The notes beneath the pieces are model-generated. The model saw only the letters and a program-made list of their open reading frames with translations, was not told where the DNA came from and searched no databases. DNA of 64,000 nucleotides, taken from DASUCS01 sp041166745 (lineage in GTDB: Bacteria > Actinomycetota > Acidimicrobiia > Acidimicrobiales > JACDCH01). Each line of letters begins with the position of its first letter. Within the stretch, counting starts at the first letter, position 1. Positions 8,576 through 16,638 of the stretch are shown here, piece after piece. A program made the position numbers and the translations under genes. The stretch spans positions 193,672 through 257,671 of the forward strand of contig JBEEGH010000019.1 in assembly GCA_041166745.1 (NCBI GenBank), in the 5' to 3' direction.

Positions 8576-9481
8576 ATGAAGGTGTTCGTAACTGGGGCGA
8601 CGGGTGCGATCGGACGCTTCGTCGTGCCTGATCTCGTTCGAGGCGGCCATGACGTCACCGCCCTGGCGCGAAGCGACGAGAAGGCGGCGCAGGTCGAGCA
8701 ACAGGGCGCTCGTGCGGCTCGAGTGTCGCTGTTCGACGAGGGTGCGCTGACTGAGGCCTTCGCCGGCCATGACGCGGTCTGCAACCTCGCAACGGCGATC
8801 CCGCCGCTGACGAAGTCGGCCTCGCTGAAGAACTGGTCCGAGAACGACCGGATCCGCAGGGACGGCTCTACTGCGGTGGTGAACGCCTCGTTGGCCGCCG
8901 GTGTCGGCCGGGTCATCCAGGAATCGATCACGTTCATGTACCCCGATCGCGGCTCGGAATGGATCGACGAGTCGGTTCCGTTCGATGCGCCGCCGCTCGG
9001 CCAATCGGTGGAGGTCGCGGAGCAGAACAACGCTCGCTTCACGCGCGAAGGGGGCATCGGCGTCGTCCTGCGCTTCGGGCTGTTCTACGGGCCCGGCAGT
9101 GATCACACCGAGCAGTTCCTGTCCGCGGCGCGCCGCCACGTGGGGCCGGTGGCCGGACCGCCCCGCGCGTACCAGTCGTCGATCCACCTCGCCGACGCCG
9201 CCTCGGCGGTGACCGCGGCCTTGGGGCTGCCCGCGGGCACCTACAACGTGACCGACGACGAGCCGCTGACCAAGAAGGCATACGCGAGGGCGATCGGCGC
9301 GGCGATCGGCAAACGACCGTGGGCCGCGGTGCCCGGTCGCCTGATCCGCCTCGGTGGGAAGAAGTCGGAGTTCATGAACCGCTCGCAGCGCGTGTCCAAC
9401 GCGGCGATCAAGGCAGCCAGCGATTGGGCTCCGCAGTATCCGTCGGCTCGAGAGGGTTGGAAAGCGATTGTCCATGCGTGA
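8576..9481 (+). CDS. NAD(P)-binding SDR-family protein, atypical active site
   Basis: A 301-residue extended-SDR/epimerase-like protein. The Rossmann nucleotide motif TGATGAIG is at residues 6-13. The second half has the expected LRFGLFYGPGS, SSIHLADAASA and GTYNVTDDEPLT blocks. The usual catalytic YxxxK is not visible: the Tyr after ESITFMY is followed by PDRG, and the place where YxxxK is expected reads VEVAEQNNARF. It may therefore bind NAD(P) without normal SDR chemistry, or use other residues. Its substrate cannot be named. It lies 16 bases after the DUF4388 gene, and its last codons overlap the next gene. Confidence 0.75.
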   Translation: MKVFVTGATGAIGRFVVPDLVRGGHDVTALARSDEKAAQVEQQGARAARVSLFDEGALTEAFAGHDAVCNLATAIPPLTKSASLKNWSENDRIRRDGSTAVVNASLAAGVGRVIQESITFMYPDRGSEWIDESVPFDAPPLGQSVEVAEQNNARFTREGGIGVVLRFGLFYGPGSDHTEQFLSAARRHVGPVAGPPRAYQSSIHLADAASAVTAALGLPAGTYNVTDDEPLTKKAYARAIGAAIGKRPWAAVPGRLIRLGGKKSEFMNRSQRVSNAAIKAASDWAPQYPSAREGWKAIVHA

Positions 9482-9899
9482 CATGACAACGCGAGTGCTG
9501 TTGATCGTGCTCGCCCTCAGCAGTGGCGTAGTGGGCCTCTGGGCCGCGGTCGCGCCGCACTCGTTCTATGACGAGTTTCCGGGTGCCGGGCGCCACTGGG
9601 TGGCGATCGACGGCCCCTTCAACGAGCATCTCGTGCGCGATGTGGGCACGCTGAACCTCGCGCTCACCGCCGTGGCGATTGCCGCTCTGGTGCGGCCGGT
9701 TCGCTATCTGGTGCAGGTGGTGGCCGGAGCGGTCCTCATCAACTCGCTGCCGCATTTCCTGTACCACGCCACCCATCTCGACCCGTACGGCAGCGGCGAC
9801 AAGGTTGCCCTGCTCGGATCGCTCGCTGTGGGCGTTCTTGCCCCAATCGCGCTCCTGGTGCACTCAAGTCGAGCCCCCGAGCGGGCGATAACCGAGTGA
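9474..9899 (+). CDS. Small multi-pass membrane protein, hypothetical
   Basis: A protein of about 141 residues with four hydrophobic segments (roughly 7-27, 60-78, 80-100 and 112-132) and short loops; no cysteine cluster or enzyme motif is visible. Starts at ATG 9474 (overlapping the end of the SDR gene) or ATG 9483 are both possible; neither has a strong ribosome-binding site. The conserved-looking loops PHSFYDEFPGAGRHWVA and HATHLDPYG suggest an uncharacterised family seen in actinobacteria, but I cannot name it. Its stop overlaps the ATG of the short gene that follows (ATGA). Confidence 0.6.
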   Translation: MRDMTTRVLLIVLALSSGVVGLWAAVAPHSFYDEFPGAGRHWVAIDGPFNEHLVRDVGTLNLALTAVAIAALVRPVRYLVQVVAGAVLINSLPHFLYHATHLDPYGSGDKVALLGSLAVGVLAPIALLVHSSRAPERAITE

Positions 9900-10024
9900 T
9901 GCAGATGCCATGGCAAGCCGCCACCGAGGAGCGTGATGGTCTGACCTGGGCCGAGCTGTTCGTCGTTGTGCTCGTCCTCGTAGTCGCCTTGGCGATCGCC
10001 GTCCCGGTCGTCCTCGCGCGCTGA
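9899..10024 (+). CDS. 41-residue putative minimal type IV prepilin
   Basis: This short gene starts at ATG 9899, overlapping the preceding stop (TGATG), and ends at TGA 10022-10024. The peptide has a 14-residue leader with charged residues ending in Gly, then LTWAELFVVVLVLVVALA and IAVPVVLAR. A Gly at -1, Glu at +5 of the mature part and an unbroken hydrophobic helix are the class III (type IV pilin) signal seen in prepilins (compare G|FTLIEL). A prepilin peptidase starts 54 bases downstream. The mature part would be only 27 residues, i.e. the pilin helix with no globular head. A plain single-pass membrane peptide is the alternative. Confidence 0.5.
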   Translation: MQMPWQAATEERDGLTWAELFVVVLVLVVALAIAVPVVLAR

Positions 10025-10078
10025 GAACTCCTGAGCATCGCCCGCCGACCGCGGGCATCTGAGTACGTTCGTCTCTTC

Positions 10079-10759
10079 ATGGACGCGCCCGCCGTCGCGT
10101 TGAGCGCTGTGCTCGGCCTCTTGGTCGGTTGGTTCGTGGTCGTGCGCGTCGTCGAACGGATCCCAGAACCGTCGCCCCTTCCGCCTCGAGCCCAGATCGC
10201 CGTCGCCATCGTCAACGGCGCGTTGTGGGCGGTCGACGCGCACACGTTCAGCCGATGGTGGGGTGTTGTCATCTACTTCGTGGTGTTCTCCACCCTGCTC
10301 GCGGTATCCGTCGTCGACTTGCGGATCTTTCGCATTCCCGATCGCATCGTGTTTCCGGCGCTCGGCCTCACGGTCGCCCTGGTGGTCATCGCGTCGTTCG
10401 TGCTCGCACCATCGACCAGCGTCGCCGTTGACTTCGTCAAGTACGCGTTGATCGGGATGGTCACCTACTTCGCGATCCTCTTTCTCTTCCACATCGTGTA
10501 CCCACGCGGGATGGGCTTTGGCGACGTGAAGCTCGCGCTGTTGATGGGGTTCGGCCTCGGATGGCTCGGCGGTACGACGTTCAACGCGTTCTATCTCGTG
10601 CTGATCGCGTTGTTCCTGGGCTCCGTCTTCGGGATCGTCTTCGGCGTCGGCATGCGCGTGATCAAGGGCCGAGGGGGCGCGTTCCCGTTCGGACCCGCGC
10701 TGGCATTGGCGTGTGTCTACGTGATCGTCGACTTCCAGCGCTACCTCGTGCAGGTCTAA
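10079..10759 (+). CDS. Type IV prepilin peptidase (A24 family aspartyl protease)
   Basis: A 226-residue multi-pass membrane protease of the A24/TadV-PilD type that removes the leader from type IV prepilins. It has about six to seven hydrophobic segments. The two catalytic aspartates are visible: D80 in VSVVDLRIFRIPDR and D149 in the GxGD motif MGFGDVKLA. There is no N-terminal methyltransferase or zinc-cysteine region, so it is the short form. ATG 10079 is preceded by a TACGTT hexamer 9 bases upstream, a possible -10. A prepilin peptidase next to aroC is conserved in many actinobacteria; the prepilin-like gene just upstream could be a substrate. Confidence 0.9.
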   Translation: MDAPAVALSAVLGLLVGWFVVVRVVERIPEPSPLPPRAQIAVAIVNGALWAVDAHTFSRWWGVVIYFVVFSTLLAVSVVDLRIFRIPDRIVFPALGLTVALVVIASFVLAPSTSVAVDFVKYALIGMVTYFAILFLFHIVYPRGMGFGDVKLALLMGFGLGWLGGTTFNAFYLVLIALFLGSVFGIVFGVGMRVIKGRGGAFPFGPALALACVYVIVDFQRYLVQV

Positions 10760-10802
10760 CCCTCTCCGAGCGGACAGAGCTCCGCCGGTACGCTTTGCGG
10801 CG

Positions 10803-11981
10803 ATGTTGCGCTTCCTCACCGCGGGCGAGTCACATGGTCGCGCCCTGGTCGTGATCGTCGAGGGATTGCCCGCGGGCCTCCCGGTGGCCGCCGACGACAT
10901 TGCCGGCGAGCTCGCCCGACGGCGACTCGGCTACGGGCGAGGGCCGCGGATGCGGTTCGAGGGCGACGACCTCACCCTGATCGGTGGGATTCGGCACGGG
11001 CGCACGCTCGGGTCGCCTCTGGCCATCGAGATCGCGAACTCGGAATGGACCAAGGACCCCGACAGATGGCAGAAGGAGATGTCGCCGTCCGCGGACGACG
11101 GTCCCACGTCGGCGCCGCTGACGCAGCCGCGTCCTGGTCACGCCGATCTCGCGGGCATGCAGAAGTACGGCTTCACCGACGCTCGCGATGTGCTCGAACG
11201 GGCGTCGGCGCGCGAGACCGCGGCCCGGGTCGCGGCAGGCGCGGTGGCCAAGCTGCTGCTGCGCGAGCTCGGCGTCGAAGTGCTGTCGCACGTGATCCAA
11301 CTCGGAGCGGTCCGCTCGAAGAGCGTCGAGCGCCCGATGCCGGCCGATCTCGACGCGGTCGACGAATCCCCGGTGCGTTGCTTCGACCCCGCGACAGAGA
11401 CGGCGATGATCGATGCGATCAAGGCCGCCGCCAAAGAAGGCGATTCGTTGGGTGGGGTCGTCGAGGTGCTCGCGTACGGGTTGCCAGTCGGCCTCGGCAG
11501 CCACGTGCATTGGGACCGCAAGCTCGATGGCTTGCTCGGGCAAGCGCTGATGAGCATCCAAGCAGTGAAGGGTGTCGAGATCGGCGACGGGTTCGAGACG
11601 GCCGGCCTTCCGGGCTCTGAAGCACACGACCCGATCGTCTGGGATGCAGGCGAGGGTCGGTACCGGCGCGAGGGCACCGCGTCCGGAGGGCTCGAAGGCG
11701 GCATGACCACCGGCGAGCTGCTGGTCGCGCGAGTGGCGATGAAGCCGCTGGCCACACTCAACCGGCCCGTGCTGAAAACGGTCGACACGGTCACGAAGGA
11801 GGAAACGGTGAGCTTCAAGGAGCGCACCGACGTCACCGCGGTGCCGGCCATGGGTGTCGTCGCCGAGACGATGGTGTCGCTCGTGCTCGCCAACGAAGCG
11901 GTCCGCAAGTTCGGCGGCGACTCGGTGAGCGAGTTGGCTCGCAACCACCAGTCGTACGTCGAGTCGCTGCGAGAATCCTGA
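10803..11981 (+). CDS. aroC: Chorismate synthase
   Basis: A 392-residue FMN-dependent enzyme that converts 5-enolpyruvylshikimate-3-phosphate to chorismate, the last step of the shikimate pathway. The N-terminus has MLRFLTAGESHGRAL with the conserved His11. Other signatures are RRRLGYGRGPRM, RPGHADLAGMQKYG, ARETAARVAAGAVAKLLL and SGGLEGGMTTGE. The length matches actinobacterial enzymes. A TACGCT hexamer 8 bases before the ATG (10789-10794) could be a -10 for a short-leader transcript. It is followed directly, without any gap, by aroK (TGAATG). Confidence 0.97.
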   Translation: MLRFLTAGESHGRALVVIVEGLPAGLPVAADDIAGELARRRLGYGRGPRMRFEGDDLTLIGGIRHGRTLGSPLAIEIANSEWTKDPDRWQKEMSPSADDGPTSAPLTQPRPGHADLAGMQKYGFTDARDVLERASARETAARVAAGAVAKLLLRELGVEVLSHVIQLGAVRSKSVERPMPADLDAVDESPVRCFDPATETAMIDAIKAAAKEGDSLGGVVEVLAYGLPVGLGSHVHWDRKLDGLLGQALMSIQAVKGVEIGDGFETAGLPGSEAHDPIVWDAGEGRYRREGTASGGLEGGMTTGELLVARVAMKPLATLNRPVLKTVDTVTKEETVSFKERTDVTAVPAMGVVAETMVSLVLANEAVRKFGGDSVSELARNHQSYVESLRES

Positions 11982-12515
11982 ATGCCGGGTCACACGGTGC
12001 TCGTCGGGCTCTCGGGTACCGGCAAGACCAGCATCGGTCGCCGTATCGCCGCACTCTTGGGCCGGCCGTTCGTCGACGCTGACCAGGAGATCGAGGAGCG
12101 AACCGGGCGTACCGTCCGCGGGATCTTTGCTGATGGCGAGCCGGCTTTTCGGGAGATCGAGGCGAACGTGATGGCCGACCTGCTGGCGGCCCCGGAGCCG
12201 ACGGTCATCGCCGCGGGCGGGGGCGCGGTCGTCACCGATTCCACCCGCAAGTTGCTGCAACAGCCCGACGTGTTCGTCGTGTGGCTCACGGCCACACCGG
12301 AGTTCCTCGCGTCACGCACGTCGAAGAAGGCCCATCGCCCACTCCTCGATGGAGATCCGGTTTCGGCCCTTCGGCGTCTCGCCGACGCGCGCACGGCGTG
12401 GTACGAGGAGGTGGCCGACGTGGCGTTCGACGTGCAGCCCGCGCACCATGCCGCGCCGAAGCCGGAGGCCAAGGATCAGATTGCAAAAATGATCGCCGCG
12501 ATGGTGCCACCGTGA
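11982..12515 (+). CDS. aroK: Shikimate kinase
   Basis: A 177-residue P-loop kinase that makes shikimate-3-phosphate. Walker A GLSGTGKTS is at residues 9-17. The shikimate site motif FVDADQEIEERTGRTV has the conserved Asp residues and Arg, AAGGGAV is the Gly-rich substrate loop, and RPLL is the lid Arg block. It sits immediately after aroC and its stop overlaps the aroB start (GTGA), so aroC-aroK-aroB-aroQ are co-translated. The length is normal. Confidence 0.96.
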   Translation: MPGHTVLVGLSGTGKTSIGRRIAALLGRPFVDADQEIEERTGRTVRGIFADGEPAFREIEANVMADLLAAPEPTVIAAGGGAVVTDSTRKLLQQPDVFVVWLTATPEFLASRTSKKAHRPLLDGDPVSALRRLADARTAWYEEVADVAFDVQPAHHAAPKPEAKDQIAKMIAAMVPP

Positions 12516-13525
12516 TCACCGTCCCTGTCGATCTCGGCGATCGCTCGTACGACGTGCTCATCGGTACGGGAGCACGCGAGTGGCTCGCGTCCGTTCTGCC
12601 GGCTGACGCGAAACGCGCGGCCGTCGTGACCCAAGCCGGCATCGGTTTCACGGTCGACCCTGGCATCGAGCACGACGGTTTCACGATCGACGAAGGCGAA
12701 TCGGCGAAGTCGCTCGCAACGGTGGAGCGGCTCTGCCGAGCGTGGGCGCAGTGGGGCCTGACTCGGGCCGATGTCGTCGTCGGGGTGGGCGGAGGCGTCG
12801 TCACGGACGTCGCCGGTTTCGCGGCCGCCGTGTACCACCGCGGGGTGGCCGTCGTTCACGTACCGACGACGATTCTCGGCATGATCGACGCCGCCATCGG
12901 CGGCAAGACAGGGGTCAACCTGCCGGAGGGCAAGAACCTCGTCGGTGCGTTCTGGCAACCGGCGGCGGTCCTGTGTGACACCGACGCGCTGGCCACGCTG
13001 CCGCCGCGCGAGCAGCGCAGTGGAATGGGCGAGTTGGCGAAGTACCACTTCCTCGATCGGCATACCCGCGACCTCGACGCGCTTCCCCTCGATGAGCGCA
13101 TCGCCGAGTGCGTGCGCATCAAGGCCGCGGTGGTCGTAGCCGACGAACGTGAAGGCGACCGCCGTGCCATTCTCAACTATGGCCACACGCTGGCTCACGC
13201 CCTCGAGACCGCCGGCCGGTACGACCTTCGCCATGGCGAAGCCGTAGCGATCGGGCTCGTGTTCGCCGCGGAACTGGCCAATGTGATCGGGCGCATCGAC
13301 GATGAGCGGGTGCGCGAGCATCGCCGGGTGGTCGGCGCCTACGACCTGCCGTCGACGCTGCCCGCCGGCGTCGACCACGACGAGCTCATCACGCTGTTCG
13401 CTCGCGACAAGAAGGCGATTGGGGGCGTGACCTTCATCCTCGACGGCCCCGACGGCGTCGAGCCCGTTCGCGACGTCCCGCGCGACGCAATCGACACTGC
13501 CCTCGAACGATTGGCAAGGCAATGA
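12512..13525 (+). CDS. aroB: 3-dehydroquinate synthase
   Basis: A 337-residue NAD- and metal-dependent enzyme that closes DAHP to 3-dehydroquinate. The NAD-binding block GVGGGVVTDVAGFAAAVYHRG is typical. Metal and substrate ligands appear in GMGELAKYHF (Glu), LNYGHTLAHALE (His) and LRHGEAVAIGL (His); KTGVNLPEGKNLVG is another signature. The GTG start at 12512 overlaps the aroK stop and gives the right N-terminus (ITVPVDLGDRSYDVLIG). Its stop overlaps the aroQ ATG. Confidence 0.96.
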   Translation: MITVPVDLGDRSYDVLIGTGAREWLASVLPADAKRAAVVTQAGIGFTVDPGIEHDGFTIDEGESAKSLATVERLCRAWAQWGLTRADVVVGVGGGVVTDVAGFAAAVYHRGVAVVHVPTTILGMIDAAIGGKTGVNLPEGKNLVGAFWQPAAVLCDTDALATLPPREQRSGMGELAKYHFLDRHTRDLDALPLDERIAECVRIKAAVVVADEREGDRRAILNYGHTLAHALETAGRYDLRHGEAVAIGLVFAAELANVIGRIDDERVREHRRVVGAYDLPSTLPAGVDHDELITLFARDKKAIGGVTFILDGPDGVEPVRDVPRDAIDTALERLARQ

Positions 13526-13953
13526 GCATCGTTCTCGTCCTCAGCGGCCCGAACCTCGACCTCCTCGGAGATCGCGAGCCGGAGGTGTACGGCAAGGACA
13601 CGATCGACGATCACGTCGCCGCGTTCACGAAGGCTCTCGATGGCGCAGCCGAGGTCGAACACGTGCAATCGAATCACGAGGGCGAATTGGTCGAGGCCAT
13701 CCACGGCGCTCGCGGCCGTTGTGCGGCGATCGTCATCAACCCAGGCGCGTTCACGCACTACGCATGGGCGATCCACGATGCGCTCGCCGCCTTCGAAGGC
13801 CTGATCATCGAGGTGCATCTCTCGAACCCGAACGCGCGGGAACCGTGGCGGCACACGTCGGTCGTCGCCCCTGTCGCAACTGGCTCGATCACCGGGTTCA
13901 AGGGCGGGAGCTACTCACTCGCGGGGCACGCGCTCAAAAAGCTGCTGGGATGA
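13522..13953 (+). CDS. aroQ: 3-dehydroquinate dehydratase, type II
   Basis: A 143-residue type II dehydroquinase (dodecameric family). The signature LVLSGPNLDLLGDREPEVYG holds the catalytic Tyr23. SNHEGELVEAIH, INPGAFTHYAWAIHDAL and IEVHLSN (with the catalytic His) are all present. It removes water from 3-dehydroquinate to give 3-dehydroshikimate, the substrate of AroE encoded upstream. Its start overlaps aroB, and its stop overlaps the next ATG by four bases. Confidence 0.96.
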   Translation: MSIVLVLSGPNLDLLGDREPEVYGKDTIDDHVAAFTKALDGAAEVEHVQSNHEGELVEAIHGARGRCAAIVINPGAFTHYAWAIHDALAAFEGLIIEVHLSNPNAREPWRHTSVVAPVATGSITGFKGGSYSLAGHALKKLLG

Positions 13954-15083
13954 CGCTGACGCTGCCGCCGATGGACATCGCCGGACGTAGCGGGCGATTG
14001 CGGGAGCAGCTCGAGGTCGACGCGTTGCTCGTCACGAAGCTCGTCAACATTCGGTACCTCACGGGCTTCACCGGGTCGGCCGGGTTCCTGCTGGTGCTGC
14101 CCGACGAGTTGGTGTTCGTCACCGACGGCCGTTATCGGGATCAAGCGGCCGAGGAACTCCCGGCCGCCGGTGTCGAAGCCACGCTCCGCATCGGGCTCAC
14201 CATGGAAGGGCAGGCCGAGCTCCTCGGCACCGCGGCCTCTGGCACCGTCCGCCTGGGGCTCGAGGCGTACTCCGTCACGTGGGCCCAGCAACGGGCGATG
14301 GCGGCTACGTGGTTTCCGTACGTCGGTGAGCTCGTGCCCACCGAGAACGTGGTCGAGGCGCTCCGTGTCGTGAAGGACGACGGGGAGGTCGCCCGCATCG
14401 AGACCGCGGCCACGATCGCGACAACCGCGCTCGTCAACGTACGCGACCTCCTCGAAGAGCACCCGACCGAGCACGCGTTCGGGCTGGCGATCGACACGGA
14501 GATCCGCCGGTTGGGTGCGGAGGGGAACAGCTTCGAGACGATTGTCGGGTCCGGTCCCAACGGCGCCAAGCCACATCACCGTGCGGCGTCGTCGCACCGG
14601 CACATCGGCGAGGGAGAACTCGTGGTGATCGACTACGGCGCTGTGGTCGGCGGCTATTGCTCGGACATGACCCGCACGATCTGTACCGGGATGCCCAACG
14701 AGCTGCAGCAGCGGATGATCGATGTCGTGACGACCGCGCAGCAGTCCGGGGTCGACTCGGTGCGCGCCGGCGCGACAGGCGTGGAGGTCGACCGTGCCTG
14801 CCGCGACGTGATCGGGGAAGCGGGATGGGGCGAAGCGTTCTCGCACGGCACCGGCCACGGCGTCGGCCTCGAGATCCACGAGGACCCGAGGGTGTCGTTC
14901 GCGTCCACTGCTACGCTCGCCGCCGGTCACGTCGTCACTGTCGAGCCCGGTGTGTACCTTCCCGAGCAGGGTGGCGTCCGGATCGAAGACACGCTCGTCG
15001 TGACAGCTGACGGCTCCCGACCGCTCACGCACGCACCGAAGAATTGGGATCTCACCTCATGGCCATCACCACCAACGATCTGA
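13950..15083 (+). CDS. pepP: Xaa-Pro aminopeptidase (M24B family)
   Basis: A 377-residue metallopeptidase with a creatinase-like N-terminal domain (NIRYLTGFTGSAGFLLVL) and an M24 pita-bread catalytic domain. The five dinuclear metal ligands are D228 (VIDYGA), D239 (CSDMTRT), H303 (GTGHGVGLEIHE), E332 (VEPGVY) and E346 (RIEDTL). It removes an N-terminal residue before proline. Its place between aroQ and efp is the usual actinobacterial order. The 3' end overlaps efp by 25 bases in another frame, a longer overlap than elsewhere in the operon. PepQ is an alternative name; sequence alone does not separate them. Confidence 0.92.
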   Translation: MTLTLPPMDIAGRSGRLREQLEVDALLVTKLVNIRYLTGFTGSAGFLLVLPDELVFVTDGRYRDQAAEELPAAGVEATLRIGLTMEGQAELLGTAASGTVRLGLEAYSVTWAQQRAMAATWFPYVGELVPTENVVEALRVVKDDGEVARIETAATIATTALVNVRDLLEEHPTEHAFGLAIDTEIRRLGAEGNSFETIVGSGPNGAKPHHRAASSHRHIGEGELVVIDYGAVVGGYCSDMTRTICTGMPNELQQRMIDVVTTAQQSGVDSVRAGATGVEVDRACRDVIGEAGWGEAFSHGTGHGVGLEIHEDPRVSFASTATLAAGHVVTVEPGVYLPEQGGVRIEDTLVVTADGSRPLTHAPKNWDLTSWPSPPTI

Positions 15084-15619
15084 AGAACGGCATGACCCTC
15101 AAGCTCGATGAGGGGCTGTACCAAGTCGTCGAGTTCCAGCACGTGAAGCCCGGAAAGGGTGGCGCCTTCGTGCGCACGACGCTGAAGAACGTGCGCACCG
15201 GCGCCGTCGTCGACCGCACCTTTCGTGGTGCCGAGAAGGTCGAGCAGGCCGTCATCGACAAGCGCGAGATGCAGTTCCTGTACCGCGACGGCAACGAGTT
15301 CGTCTTCATGGACAACGAGAGCTACGACCAACTGCAGGTCGCGCCCACCGCCTTGGGCGATTCCGCCAACTACATCGTCGACGGATCGATCGTCCAGCTC
15401 GCCATGTACAACAGCGAGATCGTCGGTGTCGAACTGCCCGCAGCGGTCGAGCTCGCCGTGCGAGAGACGGAGCCCGGCATTCAGGGTGATCGAGTTTCCG
15501 GAGCGAAGAAGCCGGCCACGATGGAAACCGGGCTCGTCCTGCAGGTTCCACTGTTCGTCAACATCGGCGATCGCCTCAAGGTCGACACGCGCACCGGCGA
15601 CTACATCACGCGCGCCTAG
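15059..15619 (+). CDS. efp: Translation elongation factor P
   Basis: A 186-residue EF-P with three beta-barrel domains. It binds stalled ribosomes at polyproline stretches and promotes peptide-bond formation. The tip loop reads KPGKGGAF with Lys33 at the position that is post-translationally modified in many bacteria; no modification gene is in the window. YNSEIVGVELPAAVELAV and DRLKVDTRTGDYI are late family blocks. ATG 15059 lies inside the end of pepP, so the two are translationally linked. nusB follows 10 bases downstream. Confidence 0.97.
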   Translation: MAITTNDLKNGMTLKLDEGLYQVVEFQHVKPGKGGAFVRTTLKNVRTGAVVDRTFRGAEKVEQAVIDKREMQFLYRDGNEFVFMDNESYDQLQVAPTALGDSANYIVDGSIVQLAMYNSEIVGVELPAAVELAVRETEPGIQGDRVSGAKKPATMETGLVLQVPLFVNIGDRLKVDTRTGDYITRA

Positions 15620-15629
15620 TGGACGACTG

Positions 15630-16016
15630 ATGGAGGGTCGGCGAGCGGCGCGGGAGCGGGCGCTCGAGCTGCTGTACGAGGCCGAAGCCAAGGACACCAC
15701 GGCCGGCAACGTGATCGATGGTCTTCCGGTTGCGCCGGATGCGTATGCCAGCGCTCTCGTCGTCGGTGTCGACGACCATCGTGACGAGATCGATGCCCTC
15801 GTATCGCTGTACGCCAAGGGCTGGGCGCTCGATCGCATGCCGGCCGTCGATCGTGCTCTCCTGCGCCTCGCGACGTACGAGTTGCTTCACCACCCCGACG
15901 TGCCCGTCGCGGTCGTGATCTCCGAAGCCGTCGAGCTGGCATCACAGTTCTCGACCGATGATTCGAGCCGGTTCGTCAACGGGGTCTTGAGTGCGATCGC
16001 GAAGCGCGATGCCTGA
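15630..16016 (+). CDS. nusB: Transcription antitermination factor NusB
   Basis: A 128-residue all-helical NusB domain. NusB with S10 binds boxA in rRNA leaders and supports antitermination. Family features are the N-terminal RRAARERALELLYEAE and the later DRALLRLATYELLH and VISEAVELASQFSTDDSSRFVNGVL. The efp-nusB pair is standard. The stop overlaps the start of the HAD gene (16009). It may act on the rRNA leader near the right end of this window, where a weak boxA-like stretch is present. Confidence 0.96.
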   Translation: MEGRRAARERALELLYEAEAKDTTAGNVIDGLPVAPDAYASALVVGVDDHRDEIDALVSLYAKGWALDRMPAVDRALLRLATYELLHHPDVPVAVVISEAVELASQFSTDDSSRFVNGVLSAIAKRDA

Positions 16017-16638
16017 CGTCGACGCGCTCATCGTCGACCTCGACGGTGTGATCCGCAATTGGCACGGTCACGAGTTGACCGCGCTGGCTGAGTCAGTCGG
16101 CCTGACTCGAGACGACCTGGGTGAGATCGCGTTCGAGCCCGAGTTGTTGAACGCGGCAATGACCGGCACGGTCGTGTTCGAGGACTGGGCGGACGAGATC
16201 GGCCGGCGAGCCGGTGCCCTGCACGGCTGCGACGCAGCCACACTCACGGCCGGCTGGGCGGCACTCGGCTGGACGGTCGACCATGACGTCCTCGATGTGA
16301 TCCGCGAGGTGCGGGCTGCGGGTCGTGTGAAGGTCGCGCTGTTCAGCAACGCGAGTACCCGGCTCGAAGTCGACCTCGAGTCGTGTGGTATCGACACCGA
16401 GTTCGACATCGTCTTCAACTCCGCTCGGCTCGGGATCGCGAAGCCGGACGTCGAGGCGTTCACGACGGTGGCGAATCTGCTCGGGGTGCCGGTCGAGCGC
16501 TGCCTGTTCGTCGACGACACGATCCTGAACGTCGAGGGAGCACGCGCGGCCGGCATGCACGCGGAGCCGTTCACCGGCGTGGCGGACTTGCGCGAGCTGC
16601 TCGAGCAGGCAGGCTTGCTGGATGCTGCCGCTTCCTGA
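16009..16638 (+). CDS. HAD-superfamily hydrolase
   Basis: A 209-residue HAD phosphatase, subfamily IA-like. Motif I is DLDGV (D10, D12), motif II is LFSNAS, motif III Lys lies in GIAKPD and motif IV is FVDDTILNVEGA. The cap is helical (residues about 17-75). It releases phosphate from an unknown small molecule. It overlaps nusB by 8 bases and the next acetyltransferase by 17, so it is in the same transcript. Nothing in the context fixes its substrate. Confidence 0.85.
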   Translation: MPDVDALIVDLDGVIRNWHGHELTALAESVGLTRDDLGEIAFEPELLNAAMTGTVVFEDWADEIGRRAGALHGCDAATLTAGWAALGWTVDHDVLDVIREVRAAGRVKVALFSNASTRLEVDLESCGIDTEFDIVFNSARLGIAKPDVEAFTTVANLLGVPVERCLFVDDTILNVEGARAAGMHAEPFTGVADLRELLEQAGLLDAAAS

